A DNA stretch of 64,000 bases from Codonopsis lanceolata (GCA_013146195.2 CM028377.1:174685845-174749844); one strand, 5' to 3'; shown: positions 21,890-32,795, numbered from the stretch's first letter. The notes: generated from the sequence alone by a model not told the origin. Translations and numbers: made by a program.

Positions 21890-23760
21890 TAAGTTTCTAA
21901 CTAATGTGAGATACGTATTTTGTATTAGTAATAATAGTAAAAATCTTTAATCTAAAGATTTTTAAAATTAACATCTAATTTGATAATAATATTATAAGTT
22001 TTTTTGTTAAAAACTTTTAAAATCATAATTCATTTTTAAACAATGTGGGATACTTATTTTCTATTTCTATTGGTAATAAAAGTTTAAATCATTTATCTAA
22101 AGACTTTTAAAATCAACACCATATTCTAATCATGTGGTATACATATTTTCTATTAGTAATAATAGTAGTAGATAAAAGATTTTTTAACTAACATGCATTT
22201 GTAAACAATGTGAGATACATATTTTCTATTGATAATAACATAAAAATGTCTTTATATAATGACTTTTATAGCCAATATTATTTTTCTAACCAATGTGAAA
22301 TATAATACTTATCTTGTATTGTTAATAATGGTAAACATTTAAAATTAACATCACTCTCTAATCAATGTGGGATACATATATCCCCATTTAGTAATAATAG
22401 TAGTGTTCTAAAACTCTCCGCTTAGCTCCGCCTAGGCGCTAGGCGCCTCTCCACCACCACAAGTTTCTTAGTCACCGCCTAATCGGTCAAGTCGGCGTTT
22501 ACAGCAAACCCCACCGATCTTAATTTATTTTTGTAGCTTTGATTTTGTGGCTTGCAGTGACCGGAGAAGGAAGGGGGCGAACTGGAGAAGGAAGAGGGAG
22601 TGGTAATAGTGAGGAAAAGAGGGAGGTAGAAAGAAAAGGGGTTTGATTTTGTGGATATTCGGTGGGCTGGGAGAGGGGATAGATTAAAGGGTTAGATCTA
22701 GGAGGAAAGAAATTGGAGGATGAAAAAATGAGAAGAGTCAGTCTGCTGAAGAGAGAGAAGAAAAAAGGGTTGTCGGTCTGTCTGATAGAGAGAAGAAAGA
22801 AGAAGAATAAAAGATGCAGAAGAAGGGGGTTGTCTCTAAACTCAGAATTTAGAATGAGGGGGAACTAGGGAAGATATGTTAGATTGTGGGTTGTAGGGGC
22901 AGTAGGTAGGTGGAGTAATTTTTTTTTTTTTTTAGTTATAAACTTGACTAGTTTATTGCTTTCAGATTGTTGGGAATTGGGATTAGTGGTAGGTTTGTAT
23001 ATTTTTGTTCATTTTACAAATATAGACAAGTGTTTGATAAAATGACAAATATAAAAAAAATTAAATTTGTAGTCAATGTGTTTTATCTTTGACGTAAATT
23101 ATCAAAAAAATTGTAATTATGCCTTAATTCTAGGCTCCGATTACGCATCGATTAGTCCCTTAGGCGCTAGGCGCTAGTGTGTTGCCTAGCTGCCGCCTAA
23201 CGATTTTTAGAACATTGAATAATAGTAGAAGTCTTTTATCTTAAAAATTTTATAACCAATATTTATTTCTAAATAATGTGAGATATATCTCTTCTATTAT
23301 ATTGATGATAAAACAGAAAACCTTTTATCTAAAGAATTTTAAAACCAACATCATTTTTTAACCAATGTATGATATATTTTTTTATTAGTAATAATATATA
23401 GTACAAGTTTTTTCTATAAAATTAAAATCAACATCACTTTCTAACCCATGTGAGATATACATCTTCTATTGATAATAATGGTAGAAGTCTTATATCTAAA
23501 GACTTTGGAAACCAACATTACCCTCTACCAAATGTATGATACATTTATTATATTGTAATAATAGTATTTTTAAAACCAACATTAATTTCTAACCAATGCG
23601 GGATACATCTTTTCTATAGTAATAATAATAGTCTTTTATATAAACTTTTGAAATCAGCATCTCTTTCTAAACAATGAGAGATACATCTCTTCTATTGGTT
23701 ATAACATAAAAATAATAATAGTAGTAGTATTTTATCTAAAGTGTTTTGAAACCAAATGTT
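21890..23760 (+). repeat. Degenerate tandem repeat inside Helitron B, unit about 85-95 bp
   Basis: The unit is approximately AACCAATGTGGGATACATAT, TTTCTATTAGTAATAATAGT, then a GTCTTTTATCTAAAGACTTT phrase and AAAACCAACATC. Around twenty drifting copies run from about 21890 to 23760, interrupted by the nested element at 22404-23217. The same units occur in the other Helitron (27430-27930). Such interior tandem repeats are common in non-coding parts of Helitrons. Confidence 0.75.
22404..23217. mobile_element. Nested terminal-inverted-repeat element (Mutator-like?)
   Basis: Left end TGTTCTAAAACTCTCCGC and right end (inverted) TGTTCTAAAAATCGTTAGGC. Both ends continue with inverted CCTAGGCGCTAGGCG-type phrases. 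The element interrupts the tandem repeat of Helitron B and is flanked by an 11-base direct repeat AATAATAGTAG (22393-22403 and 23218-23228). The length of that repeat would suit a Mutator-like element, but the host repeat itself contains AATAATAGTA often, so it could be by chance. The interior (22560-22880) is strongly purine-rich with no recognisable gene. Confidence 0.6.
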
Positions 23761-23866
23761 GTTTCTCATTGTATCTTAATTTGCATTTGTTCATTCATTA
23801 CATTAGGTTCTATACTTAGTGGCTAAATGGGCTGCGTACCAGTTAGCGTGGCAACTGTGTATAGAA

Positions 23867-25063
23867 CTTTGTCTTTAGAATAGTTTTTGAAGACTTCACA
23901 GGTTTAGGCAAAAGACTTCGGCAAAGGCTTCACCAGCAGCCTTTACCAGCAAACTTCACCAACAGCCTTCAGCAGCAGACCTTGTCTGCCTTCGGACAAA
24001 CATGATGTGTCAAGCCTATCAAGATATTCAAAATAACCCAACTGGATTATTAATTCAGATATACATTTGAATTAATCCATCATCATAACTTCCTGGCTTC
24101 CAAGACACGCCTTTACAGCTTTTCTGAAGAAAGAAGACTTTCGCCTCCTGAACATGGCAGAGCAGGTTTTACAGTTTGACACAAAACACATTGTACCAAC
24201 TACTGCAGGACTACAACTCTGTTTGTTGCCCACATGCCAGTTCCAGCACCTACTCCTTTCCATACCCTGATCAGATCCAATTGGTGATGAAGTCAACAAA
24301 GCAGTTCCCTGCATTTAATGCTTTCAACCTAATAGAGCTGTTACTCACTTTATCTTCTCCAATGGTCTCAAGAATGCTCCGATATAAATACTGTCATTGA
24401 AGACTGAAGATAAAAGAGGAATGTGCGAAGTAAAAGTGTTGAATGCTCTTAATTTATTCAACAACATCAAATCATCATACTCAGTGCATTCAAGAGATTA
24501 TTTACTGATCAACGAAGTCCTCAACAACAACAAAAAGATTTGCTTCAATTATTAATCATTTATTTCTTACTGTTGTACTCATTACTATTCTTCTGCACCT
24601 TGAATGTTCTGCTTTCCCAGATATTCAATTCCCCCAACCCCCAAACACAAGTCAAATATTTTGTACACGATCCATTAGAGATTTCTGTAATAGAACTAGT
24701 GGAAAATATAGTGCACATTCAAATCCAAGGTTGACTGCTTTGGTGGTAGACGTAACACTCTTTATAGTGCGAACCATCTAGCTCAAAACACATGTGTTAT
24801 TTACATTCTATTATCTACTACTTTATATCACTATCTTTACCTTAACTATTCCTTTAAGCTGCAAACTTCAGTAATCAGCCAAATCTACTGGTAGTGCTTC
24901 ACCAGCAGACTTAGTCTATCTTCCTTGCAAGTCTTCCGTTACTTCAACCTTTTCAATAGGTTGTGAGTGCTTGCTTTTGGAAATATTACGAAAAGTTTTA
25001 AGTGTTTACTAAGCTATTCAACCCCCCCCTTCTATCTTAGTATTGTGCCCTTTGGGACTAACA
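23867..25063 (+). mobile_element. 5' LTR of a SIRE/Maximus-like copia element
   Basis: The right end is firm: ...GGGACTAACA at 25063 followed by a primer site at 25066. The left end is taken at TGTATAGAAC (about 23867), giving about 1.2 kb, a usual size for this lineage, but the exact start is uncertain. A TATA-like GATATAAATAC lies at about 24378. CTTCACCAGCAG-like phrases recur irregularly at 23920-23980 and 24895. An inverted repeat GTTCTATAC / GTATAGAAC (23808-23876) straddles the proposed start. Confidence 0.6.
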
Positions 25064-25065
25064 AT

Positions 25066-25077
25066 TGATATCAGAGC
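25066..25077 (+). other. Copia primer-binding site
   Basis: TGATATCAGAGC differs at one base from the tRNA-Met primer site TGGTATCAGAGC and sits two bases after the LTR end. Confidence 0.8.
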
Positions 25078-25133
25078 TAAATTATTCAAAAACAAGTTTT
25101 TCCAAGATTAACCTCTTGAGAGATAAAGATCCA

Positions 25134-27060
25134 ATGGCACAAACATATTACATGATACCTACGTCAATTGCGAACTATGTCCCAATATTGGTCGAAGGCC
25201 ATTTTGATGTTTGGAAGGATAAGATTATACGTCATATGAACTCTATTGACAACAGGTTATAAAAGTGCGTGCTAGGAGGATGTCACGTACCAATGAAGCC
25301 AAATCTTCTAGCAACTGTTGGTGGAAATCCTCCAGAAGTTCCTAAAGAAGAAACCGAATGGACTGAGGATTAAAGAAAGCTGGTGGAGCTAGACAGTAAA
25401 GCCTTTAACATCATCACAAGCTTTCTAGACACCAGCGCCCATCAACAAGTAATCCGGTGTAAATTTGCAAAAGAGATGTGAGAAGCTCTTGTCGAATACT
25501 TGGAAGGAGACCAAGATACAAGAGACAACATGAAGTACACCTTCATCCAACAATTCGACTCTTTCAAAAAGGATCCTAAGGAAACCTTGAGACAAGCATA
25601 CGATCGTTTCAGCGATGTAATAAATAGTTGTTTTTCTCTTGATAAAATTTATGACAAGAAAGAAATGAACATGAGATTTCTAGGCTCACTAGGTAGTATT
25701 TGGCATGTTAAAACTACCGCCATGAAAGAATCCAAAAACTTAAATGAAATGACTCTTCATAATCTTTATGCAAGTTTAAAGGTTTATGAGCTCGAGGATA
25801 GTCAAGCTCTAGAGCAGGACAAGTAGTTCAAAACTCTGTCCTTACCAGCCATGGTACAAGAAGCAATTTCAGTTGATGACAAACCCTCCACTTCCTCTAG
25901 TGAAAATGATTTTCTTTCTGATGAATAGTTTGCTATGTTTGTAAAACATTTTAAGAAATTTGTAAAATATGGAAGGAAGGACACATACCAGCAGCCTTTT
26001 AGAAAGACTGCTGAAGGCTCATCTAACAATTAGCTCGTGTGTTACAACTGTAGGAAACCTGATCATTTTGTCTATAAATGTCCAAAACCAACATTTGAAA
26101 CATACCGAAAGCCTACTTATAAAAAAATTCAAAAACAAAAAGGTATGCTGGCTGAAGGCATTGAAGAGAAACAGGTTGCTACATGGTTTGAGATGGATTC
26201 AAAAGAGGATGAGGACAATTGTGAGCAAGCCAACATATGCTTAATAGCTCATGAATCAAGTCTCACCTATGACTTTGAACATGAAGTCGAGATCTCACCT
26301 AATCCCTTTGAAAAGGCTGAGACAAACTACGAAAGCTTCAGTAAGGAAGAATTGTTCAAAGATAATCAAGATATGCTTGAGGAGTTCAACTCCTTCAGAG
26401 TAGCCTATGTAAAACTCGCGAAGAACTATGAAAAGCTTGCTGCTGAGAAATCTTTGCTAGTAGCTGAGATCCAAACTCTCAATAGTTGTCAACAGGAGAG
26501 TATCAAGCTAAAAGGTGAAAACAAATTTCTTTGTGACAAAATTGAGTGCTTAGTTGAGCACATCAAAGGGTTAGATTATGAGAAAATTGCCTTGCAAAAG
26601 ACAATTGACACCTGGAACAACTCTAAGGAAACCTTCGAAGGAATCCTATCTAGCTAAAAGCCAAGTGGAGATAAATCAGGCTTAGGTTATAATGATGAGC
26701 CCAACTTGGTATGCTCTTCTGTCACAAAGAAAGGTGAATCCTCCAAGACTGCTGTTGATCTTTCTTTCTCCAATCAGATCTTTGGTAACAAGGGTAAACA
26801 GAGACTTGGTTATACAAGTGTCCTTTATGCTTATCCCAAGGCTCACAAAGGGAAAGCCAAAGAGGCTTCTTCTAATGAGAAGCTTGTAAAAGGAACAGTA
26901 TAGAAATCAAAGTCTACTGACAGCAGCTCTGCAAAGGCAAAGTCTACTGGCGATAAACAAACGAAATCTCTGATGGTACCTATCAAGTTTGTCTACGAAA
27001 TGACCAAGACTCTCAAGCTCGTTGACAATAAACTAAAAGGAGTTCTGTTGGGTACTTTTA
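25134..27060 (+). pseudogene. SIRE-like copia gag, decayed and truncated before pol
   Basis: The frame starts MAQTYYMIPTSIANYVPILV at 25134 and shows the plant UBN2-type gag: HFDVWKDKIIRHM, FNIITSFLDTSAHQ, DTRDNMKYTFIQQFDSFK and LRQAYDRFSDVINSC. A CCHC knuckle (CYNCRKPDHFVYKC) lies at 26037-26080. A long Lys/Glu-rich coiled-coil region (26300-26650) follows, typical of this lineage. In-frame stops at 25260, 25372, 25480, 25824 and 26655 break it. The sequence ends in the gag/pol spacer near 27060 (KFVYEMTKTLKLVDNKLKG), where the duplicated genomic flank begins, so no protease, integrase, RT or 3' LTR is present. Confidence 0.8.
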
Positions 27061-27229
27061 TATCTGTTAACACCAGAAGAGATGTAGGGTTTGACTTCTT
27101 ATTTTATAAACCCTAATATGGCACGATTAAAAACAAAAACACATTTTTGCCTTTCACTTGGTACTACCAAGTACCAAGTTACCTTTTTTACTCGAAAAAT
27201 GGTTCATTTTCCGGCTATGCTGTAGTCCA
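27060..27229 (+). repeat. Second copy of the F-box-upstream flank
   Basis: AGAAGAGATGTAGGGTTTGA at 27077 resembles the sequence just upstream of the F-box relic (20752-20775). It continues into TTATAAACCCTAATATGGCA and the same flank as 21556-21681, up to the Helitron start. It represents the pre-insertion version of the site that carries the hAT-like element at 20779-21555. Confidence 0.65.
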
Positions 27230-28270
27230 TCTTTATATTTTATTATCGTACTAGACTAGTTATTTAGCCCGTGCTTCGCACATGTACAATTTGATATATA
27301 TATATAATTTTTGTAATAATAATATAACTTTTAGTCCTTATAATTAAATTGTTAATCTCTTCCATTGTTATAATATTTTTTTCTATTATTACTAATATTA
27401 AATGATTTTTTTTACCTAAATACTTTTGAAATTAACATAAGTTTCTAACTAACGTGAGATACATATTTTGTATTAGTAATAATAGTAAAAATCTTTGATC
27501 TAAAGACTTTTAAAATTAACATCTAATTTGATAATAATATTAAAAGTTTTTTGTTAAAAAATTTTAAAATCATAATTCATTTTTAAACATTGTGGGATAC
27601 TTATTTTCTATTTCTATTGGTAATGAAAATTCAAGTCCTTTATCTAAAGACTTTTAAAACCAACACCACATTCTAACCATGTGGTATACATATTTTCTAT
27701 TAGTAATAATAGTAGTAAATAAAAGACTTTTTAACTAACATTCATTTCTAAACAATGTGGGATACATATTTTCTATTGGTAATAACAGAAAAATGTCCTT
27801 TATATAATGACTTTTATAACCAATATTATTTTTCTAACCAATGTGAAATATAATAATGTTAATAATTGAAATATAATACTTCTCTTGTTAATAATTGTTA
27901 ATAATTGTAAACTTTTAAAATGACCAACATCTTGACTGTGGAAATTGGATGTGAGATACGCCAATCCTCAATTTGGTTTATTACGTAAGTTTGTATAAAA
28001 AACTAGTTTATGTTATCTCACATGTTTCTAGCACTAATGAAATCTCAAAAAAGAACTTGGTTTTGTATTGTATAGTTTGTGTTCTCCGGACTAACTATTA
28101 ATATACTAAATAAGAATGTGAAAGAGGTTTTGGAGTCATTTATCAAATCAACCATAATAATGACATTTTTTATCTTTAATTTCCATTCCAAAAAGTGGTT
28201 ATATATAAATTAGAAGTGTTTTCAAATCTGGAAAGTTCATTTTGGCGGGAACTTTTTAGAATTGGCTCCT

Positions 28271-28272
<2 letters not shown>

Positions 28273-28338
<66 letters not shown>

Positions 28339-28363
28339 ATTTAAAGATATATATATATATATA
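28273..28363. repeat. (TA)n microsatellite
   Basis: About 31 TA units at 28273-28335, a short interruption (AAAGATTTAAAGA), then about eight more to 28363. Lies in Helitron A upstream of the RPA-like relic. Confidence 0.95.
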
Positions 28364-28727
28364 GACAGTGCATCTATAAATGGCAAAATCCCGCCAAAAC
28401 TCACTTTCTAAAAAAAGAAACCCTTCCATCTTCAATTAAAGAACCATATTATATAATATATTTATATATTTCGACAATTGTAAAAAAACATCCTTGAAAT
28501 ACGTATGGCATGCATGCTATCTGCAAAAATCCTTGGAAATTGATTTCTCAAACTTTACATTTATAGACAATTGTGCCAAACATAATATTCAAATTTCAAA
28601 ATTCCCACTATCTAAAAACAAACTGATTATTTGTATTCCTTTCCCCAATATAAATATAATACAATTTTCTCAAACTTTACATTTCACTTTTTGAGAACTT
28701 AACTTCACACACACAAAAATCTGCTAT

Positions 28728-29580
28728 CATGGCTTTTACTCCTTCCTCAAAAGACCTTCACAAAGGTAGAACGTTAGATTGGTAAGGAAGTGGATGAGGA
28801 ATCTCAAGCCAAGCATGGAGTTAATTGTCATTGATGCGAGGTAACAATAAAGACAACTTTCTCATTACTTTATATTTTGTAAAATTATATATAAACCATA
28901 TAAGTAGAAAAATAAACTATATTTTTTTTGTGTATTCACGCTTCAATTAACAAATCATTGATTCAAAAGTTTGAGTCATCTTTCCATGAGACCAATTTGT
29001 ACTACATTTCGAATATTTGTGTGGTTGAAAATAATAGCAAATACCGAATATTAACAAACAAGTACAAATTGGACTTCATGTACACAACTGATGTGTTCAC
29101 AATAGGGGACAAAAACTTTTCAAAGACACTATACCAAATTACCAAATTTCCGACATTATGGCACTAGAAAATTTAAATGGTGCCGATTACTAGGTATGTT
29201 TCTACTACCATTTTAATTGTTGAAAAGATATACCATTAAATATTTGAAGCTCGATATATATTCCTATATATGAAAAACCATTTGATTTCAATTGCAGATG
29301 TTTTAGGCAAGGTTGTTGGAAAAGGATATTTGAAACATCAAACAAAAGGGGGGTCAAATGCAAAATACATCGACATTGAGCTCGAGGACCTAGAGTATAC
29401 CATTCAACTTTTGAATTGAAACCTAACATTAAATTTTGAGTTAAAATCATTGATTACTTTGTCTATTTAATTTCTATGCACATTGTGGGGATGCTATCTT
29501 TGAAGAAATTTTGACACACATTGAAACATTAACCAAAGACCACGGTGGTGTTGATTCACTTATGTAAGCCAAAACATTTC
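28728..29580 (+). pseudogene. RPA70-like (replication protein A) relic in Helitron A
   Basis: ATGGCTTTTACTCC at 28729 gives MAFTPSS. It is followed, after a stop and frame change, by VRKWMRNLKPSMELIVIDAR, the usual start of Helitron-borne RPA proteins. After a likely intron (GTAACA ... about 28840-28930) comes IHASINKSLIQKFESSFHET, LYYISNICVVENNSKYR and KLDFMYTTDVF, the OB-fold. Then, after a second break, VVGKGYLKHQTKG and IDIELEDLE (29310-29395). RPA70 binds single-stranded DNA, and plant Helitrons often carry such a gene. This copy is disrupted. Confidence 0.75.
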
Positions 29581-29669
29581 AAGGTAAACTATTTCCTCAA
29601 ATCATTTAGTAAGAACATGGAAATAATTATGTTCAATTTGACAATTTTAGAATAATCTACAATTCAGGA

Positions 29670-30360
29670 CAAATTACTCTTTCCAATGCCTTCTATGCTA
29701 CTAAAATAATAGCGATTCAATCGAACTTGAAGAGATGAAAAGGTAATGTGTACAAATAACTATACTTCTTGAAAAATGTTACTTGGTGATGATGCAACTG
29801 ATTCAACAGTGCCCGAACTTGATGTTGTTGACACCATAAATGACTACATGGTTGGAAAGAATCACTCAAAACGTATTTGAGTTCGATTCTATCTGTTTGT
29901 TCGAAGACATCCATTCTGAGTTTTTGAATAGTATAAAGTGTTTAGGATTGCCTAGCCATGAACTAACACTTAAGGTTGGTGTTCAGGTTATCTTTGTTGA
30001 GAAACATTGACCATTGTGCAATGGAACAAGACTAATCATTACAAAGCTTGGGCATCACGTTGTTGAAGCTAAAATTTTAGCAATGTTAGTTTTTATACCA
30101 AGAATGTCATTGACTCCATCGATGTGAGGTTGCCTTTCAAGTTTGAAGACAATTTCCATCATATGCAATGACAATTAACAAGAGTCAAGGTCAATCATTA
30201 TCGCATGTTGGACTCTTCTTGAAGAACCTGTTTCATGGGCTGTATTGATTTCAAGAGTAACAAATCGTTCAGGTCTGAAGATATTGATATGCGATGAATA
30301 TGATAAGCCAACAAATAAAACAACAAATGTTGTGTATAAGGAAATTTTTCAAAATTTGTA
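29670..30360 (+). pseudogene. C-terminal remnant of the Helitron PIF1-type helicase
   Basis: Shifting plus-strand frames give the end of a Helitron helicase: SDSIELEEMKR, VPELDVVDTINDYM, LKVGVQVIFV then LCNGTRLIITKLGHHVVEAK, RLPFKFED, and the near-terminal MTINKSQGQSLSHVGLFL. The last part reads SRVTNRSGLKILICDEYDKP then NKTTNVVYKEIFQN. These are motifs V-VI of the PIF1/RecD-like helicase and its C-terminus. Numerous stops show it is not functional. Motifs I-IV are absent, so a large internal deletion has occurred. Confidence 0.85.
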
Positions 30361-30476
30361 ATGCTTAATCTTATTGTTATATATTTTTATTTAAGTAGTG
30401 TCCCCTGATTTATTCTTTTAATTTTGTTTTTACCTTTTATTTTGCTTATGTATAGTTTAATTGAAAAACATATATG

Positions 30477-30495
30477 CCGTGCGTTAAACGCACGG
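30477..30495 (+). terminator. Helitron 3' hairpin
   Basis: Perfect 7-bp stem CCGTGCG / CGCACGG with loop TTAAA, ending 13 bases before the element's last base (CTAG at 30505-30508). It acts as the Helitron rolling-circle end signal, not as a transcription terminator. Confidence 0.85.
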
Positions 30496-30508
30496 GTGCA
30501 AACACTAG

Positions 30509-32061
30509 TTTAAATAATAAGCAATACAAAATAATCTTTATTGACAACGGGCGAATAGAATGATTCATGTGTTATCAGAAGACTCTACCAACGGGCGAAA
30601 GTAGAAGGATGAGTAGCTTACATACATCTATAGTGAGGGGCAGATCCATACATCGGAGTTCGGACTTAGCGGGCAAGTGCCCTGTTGATTTTTATTTATT
30701 TATTTTCATACTACAAAATGATATTGTTTTAAATTTTTTTTAATTTTTATGTAATAATTACAATTTGTGATACCGGTAAAATTTATTTTTGGATCGGCCA
30801 CTGGCTATGGTGCCCATATATATTTGATATAAACCCCAAAATTACTACTAAAAAGTAAAAACATAAGAATGTAGGAGAAAGATTAAAGATCAGTTCTGTC
30901 CTAGATTAAGAAACACTTCTACATATATTTGTTTGTTGTTGATGATCGGTTCCTTTCCTGTACACGGTGTTTAATCTCTATAAAATTGAGTGCTTATTTC
31001 TCTAGCAAAACCTATTTGCCAATCTTATTAAATACATTATCAAACCTCTTTTTCTTTTCTTTCTTATAGCTCTTTGTCAATCTCATCACAAGTTGCAAGA
31101 GACAATATAGGATATGAAGTTGAATAAAAAATGGAAATTGGAGGCCGGAAAACATAAACGGGTTCAAAGTAATTTTTGTCACAAAAAAAAAAAAAAGAAA
31201 AAAAAAAGTAGTCGATCACTCTGTTACTAAAGAGGGTAACGCCTATCAATTACAGTAAGAATCAAATTAAAGGTAAATCGTAGATCTACTGTGAGACCGT
31301 CTTATAGATCTTAAATCGTAAAACGGAGTCTCACTCTCTCACATCTCAATCCCCAGCACTCAATGAGTCGGGCCAAAGGGATTTGTCTTACATAAAATAT
31401 TAGTTTTTCTAAGTTTTTGCCAAAGATAAAATAGTTAAGGTAACTTAAAAAAAAAAAAAAAAGAAAGAAAGAAAGAAAGATGAGAGTGCATACCTTTTAT
31501 GAAATGGTTAAAGATTGACTCTTGTTTGGGAACAGATGGGGTATTTTAATCAACCACTTCATTTGCATGTTTAAATTGAATTTGTTTTTTGAAATTCATG
31601 AATGCTTTCTTTTTAAACTATTTGTATATTAAACACAAAATAGTTTGAGATAGTTTGTTATTGATAAAAACCTTTTTTTTTTTTTTTGCGGGGGGCGGTG
31701 GGTTGAATCGAACTACATTTAAGGGATAGACTGTTGGGCTATTGGCCCAAATAACTAGTAAGGCAAATAGTGTATGTAGTCCATTTAGACATCAACATAC
31801 ATTTGCTTGTCAAAACTTTTCATCAAATATAACTCAGGCGGCCTATTGATTATTGCATAAATTATTGGCCGGTACTTTTTCTTTAAATATTTAACATATA
31901 TTATCTTCTTCTTTTTTTTTTTTTGGGAATTTCAAGTGGGTACAATTTTGAAAACATGTTTTCATCTAGGACCATTAATTTTTTGTACATTTCATAAAAC
32001 TAGAAATTGCCTGCCAAATGACAAAAATGTCATTAATGAAAACTCTGATGCCAAGCCAAAA
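30509..32061. other. Non-coding spacer
   Basis: No gene or transposon ends recognised. Simple tracts include an A-run with AAAG repeats near 31449-31480 and T-runs at 31672-31688 and 31910-31924. Short open frames (31064-31249, 31936-32139) have no recognisable motif. Confidence 0.5.
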
Positions 32062-32172
32062 ATCAACCTAATGTCAGGCATCAGAAATCAACCTGATGCC
32101 AAAAATCAACCTGATGTCAGGCATCAGAAATCAACCTGATGCCAAAAATCAACCTGATGCCTGGCATCAGAA
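32062..32172 (+). repeat. Minisatellite of alternating 25- and 18-bp parts (43-bp unit)
   Basis: ATCAACCTGATGTCAGGCAT-CAGAA (25 bp) and ATCAACCTGATGCCAAAA (18 bp) alternate five times, 25-18-25-18-25. Each long part contains CTGATG...CATCAG, an inverted repeat able to form a small hairpin. It lies about 140 bases upstream of the TATA box at 32309. Confidence 0.9.
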
Positions 32173-32308
32173 CCTTCAAAATTTAAAACCAAAATCGAGA
32201 GAGATTCTGGACAACTGGTTCGAAGCGTTTGCGGCAAAAAGGGATTAACGGAGCCCATCAACTTCCCAAACAGCTTCAACTTCATCATTTTCCCAACATG
32301 TCAAATCC

Positions 32309-32316
32309 TATATAAA
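32309..32316 (+). promoter_or_regulatory. TATA box of the DEK_C-like gene
   Basis: TATATAAA, followed by a 55-base CT-rich leader (CTCCTCTCTCTCTAGTC...) and an ATG in a good context (GCC-ATG-G) at 32373. Spacing of TATA, leader and start is right for a short plant 5' UTR. Confidence 0.6.
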
Positions 32317-32372
32317 CTTTCACCTTACTCCTCTCTCTCTAGTCTCTACATTGTTCTCACTCCAACACAGCC

Positions 32373-32603
32373 ATGGAACCACCGGAACCGGTGCTGGAGC
32401 TGGACCCCAACCGCCTGAACAAAATCAAAATCGAGCAAACCGTAATAGAAATCCTATCCAATGCAGACTTGGAAACAGCCATCGAGCACAACGTCCGCAC
32501 CACCGCCGCTGAGCGCCTGTCCATTGATCTCTCTGACCTCCAGAGCAAGCTCCTAGTACGAACAATCTCCAATAGATCGGCCAAGTCGAGATCAAGCTCC
32601 TAA
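32373..32603 (+). CDS. Short DEK_C-like domain protein or first exon
   Basis: 76 codons from ATG at 32373 to TAA at 32601. The segment NRLNKIKIEQTVIEILSNAD then IEHNVRTTAAERLSIDLSDL (residues 12-55) looks like the DEK C-terminal (DEK_C) type helical domain found at the N-terminus of several plant DNA- or chromatin-linked proteins such as KELP-type coactivators. Key features are the I/V-x-x-T-V-x-x-I-L pattern, the VR-x-x-A-A-E-RL-x-IDLS motif and the following LLVR. The domain is normally followed by more protein. Here the frame ends 20 residues later, just before a tandem copy of the same DNA. It may be a truncated gene, or the first exon if splicing removes the tail. Family call is from memory of the motif pattern. 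Confidence 0.55.
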   Translation: MEPPEPVLELDPNRLNKIKIEQTVIEILSNADLETAIEHNVRTTAAERLSIDLSDLQSKLLVRTISNRSAKSRSSS

Positions 32604-32795
32604 CAACCGCCTGAACAAAATCAAAATCGAGCAAACCGTAATAGAAATCCTATCCAATGCAGACTTGGAAACAGCCACTGAGCACAGCGTCTGCACCACC
32701 GCCGCTGAGCGCCTGTCCATTGATCTCTCAAAATCTAGAGCAAGCTCCTAGTACGAACAATCTCCAATAGATCGGCCAAGTCGAGATCAAGCTCC
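32409..32795 (+). repeat. 196-bp tandem duplication of the DEK_C-coding DNA
   Basis: 32409-32600 and 32605-32795 are two direct copies, both beginning AACCGCCTGAACAAAATC and ending GAGATCAAGCTCC. They differ at a few bases, and the second lacks one base near 32730 (TCTCAAAATCTAGAGC against TCTCTGACCTCCAGAGC). The second copy lacks the ATG and upstream MEPPEP segment and would not read in frame throughout. A third short echo (GAACAATCTCCAGATCAA) follows at 32796. Confidence 0.9.

Larger units (their letters stand above)
21682..23800 (+). mobile_element. Helitron copy B, 5' part only
   Basis: Begins at T of A-TCTTTATATTTTATTA, then ACTAGACTAGTTATTCAGCC, matching the 5' end of the complete Helitron at 27230. 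The interior is a degenerate tandem array (next entries). No hairpin or CTAG end is found before the copia LTR at about 23867, so the 3' part is missing. A separate TIR element (22404-23217) is nested inside. The right boundary is approximate. Confidence 0.7.
27230..30508 (+). mobile_element. Helitron copy A, complete ends, decayed coding capacity
   Basis: The 5' end is A-TCTTTATATTTTATTATCG, with ACTAGTTATTTAGCCCGTGC just inside. The 3' end is a perfect GC-rich hairpin CCGTGCG-TTAAA-CGCACGG (30477-30495), then GTGCAAACA-CTAG and a T. This is the TC...CTAG structure inserted between A and T, without target duplication or terminal inverted repeats, that defines Helitrons. Length 3,279 bp. Inside, in order, are the interior tandem repeat (27430-27930), a long (TA)n tract, an RPA-like relic and the C-terminal end of the helicase. 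The Rep domain and most of the helicase are missing, so it is non-autonomous. Confidence 0.85.

Noticed and set aside
30477..30495. Rho-independent bacterial terminator
   Set aside because: The stem-loop is followed by GTGCAAACACTAG and no T-run, and fits the Helitron 3' end exactly.
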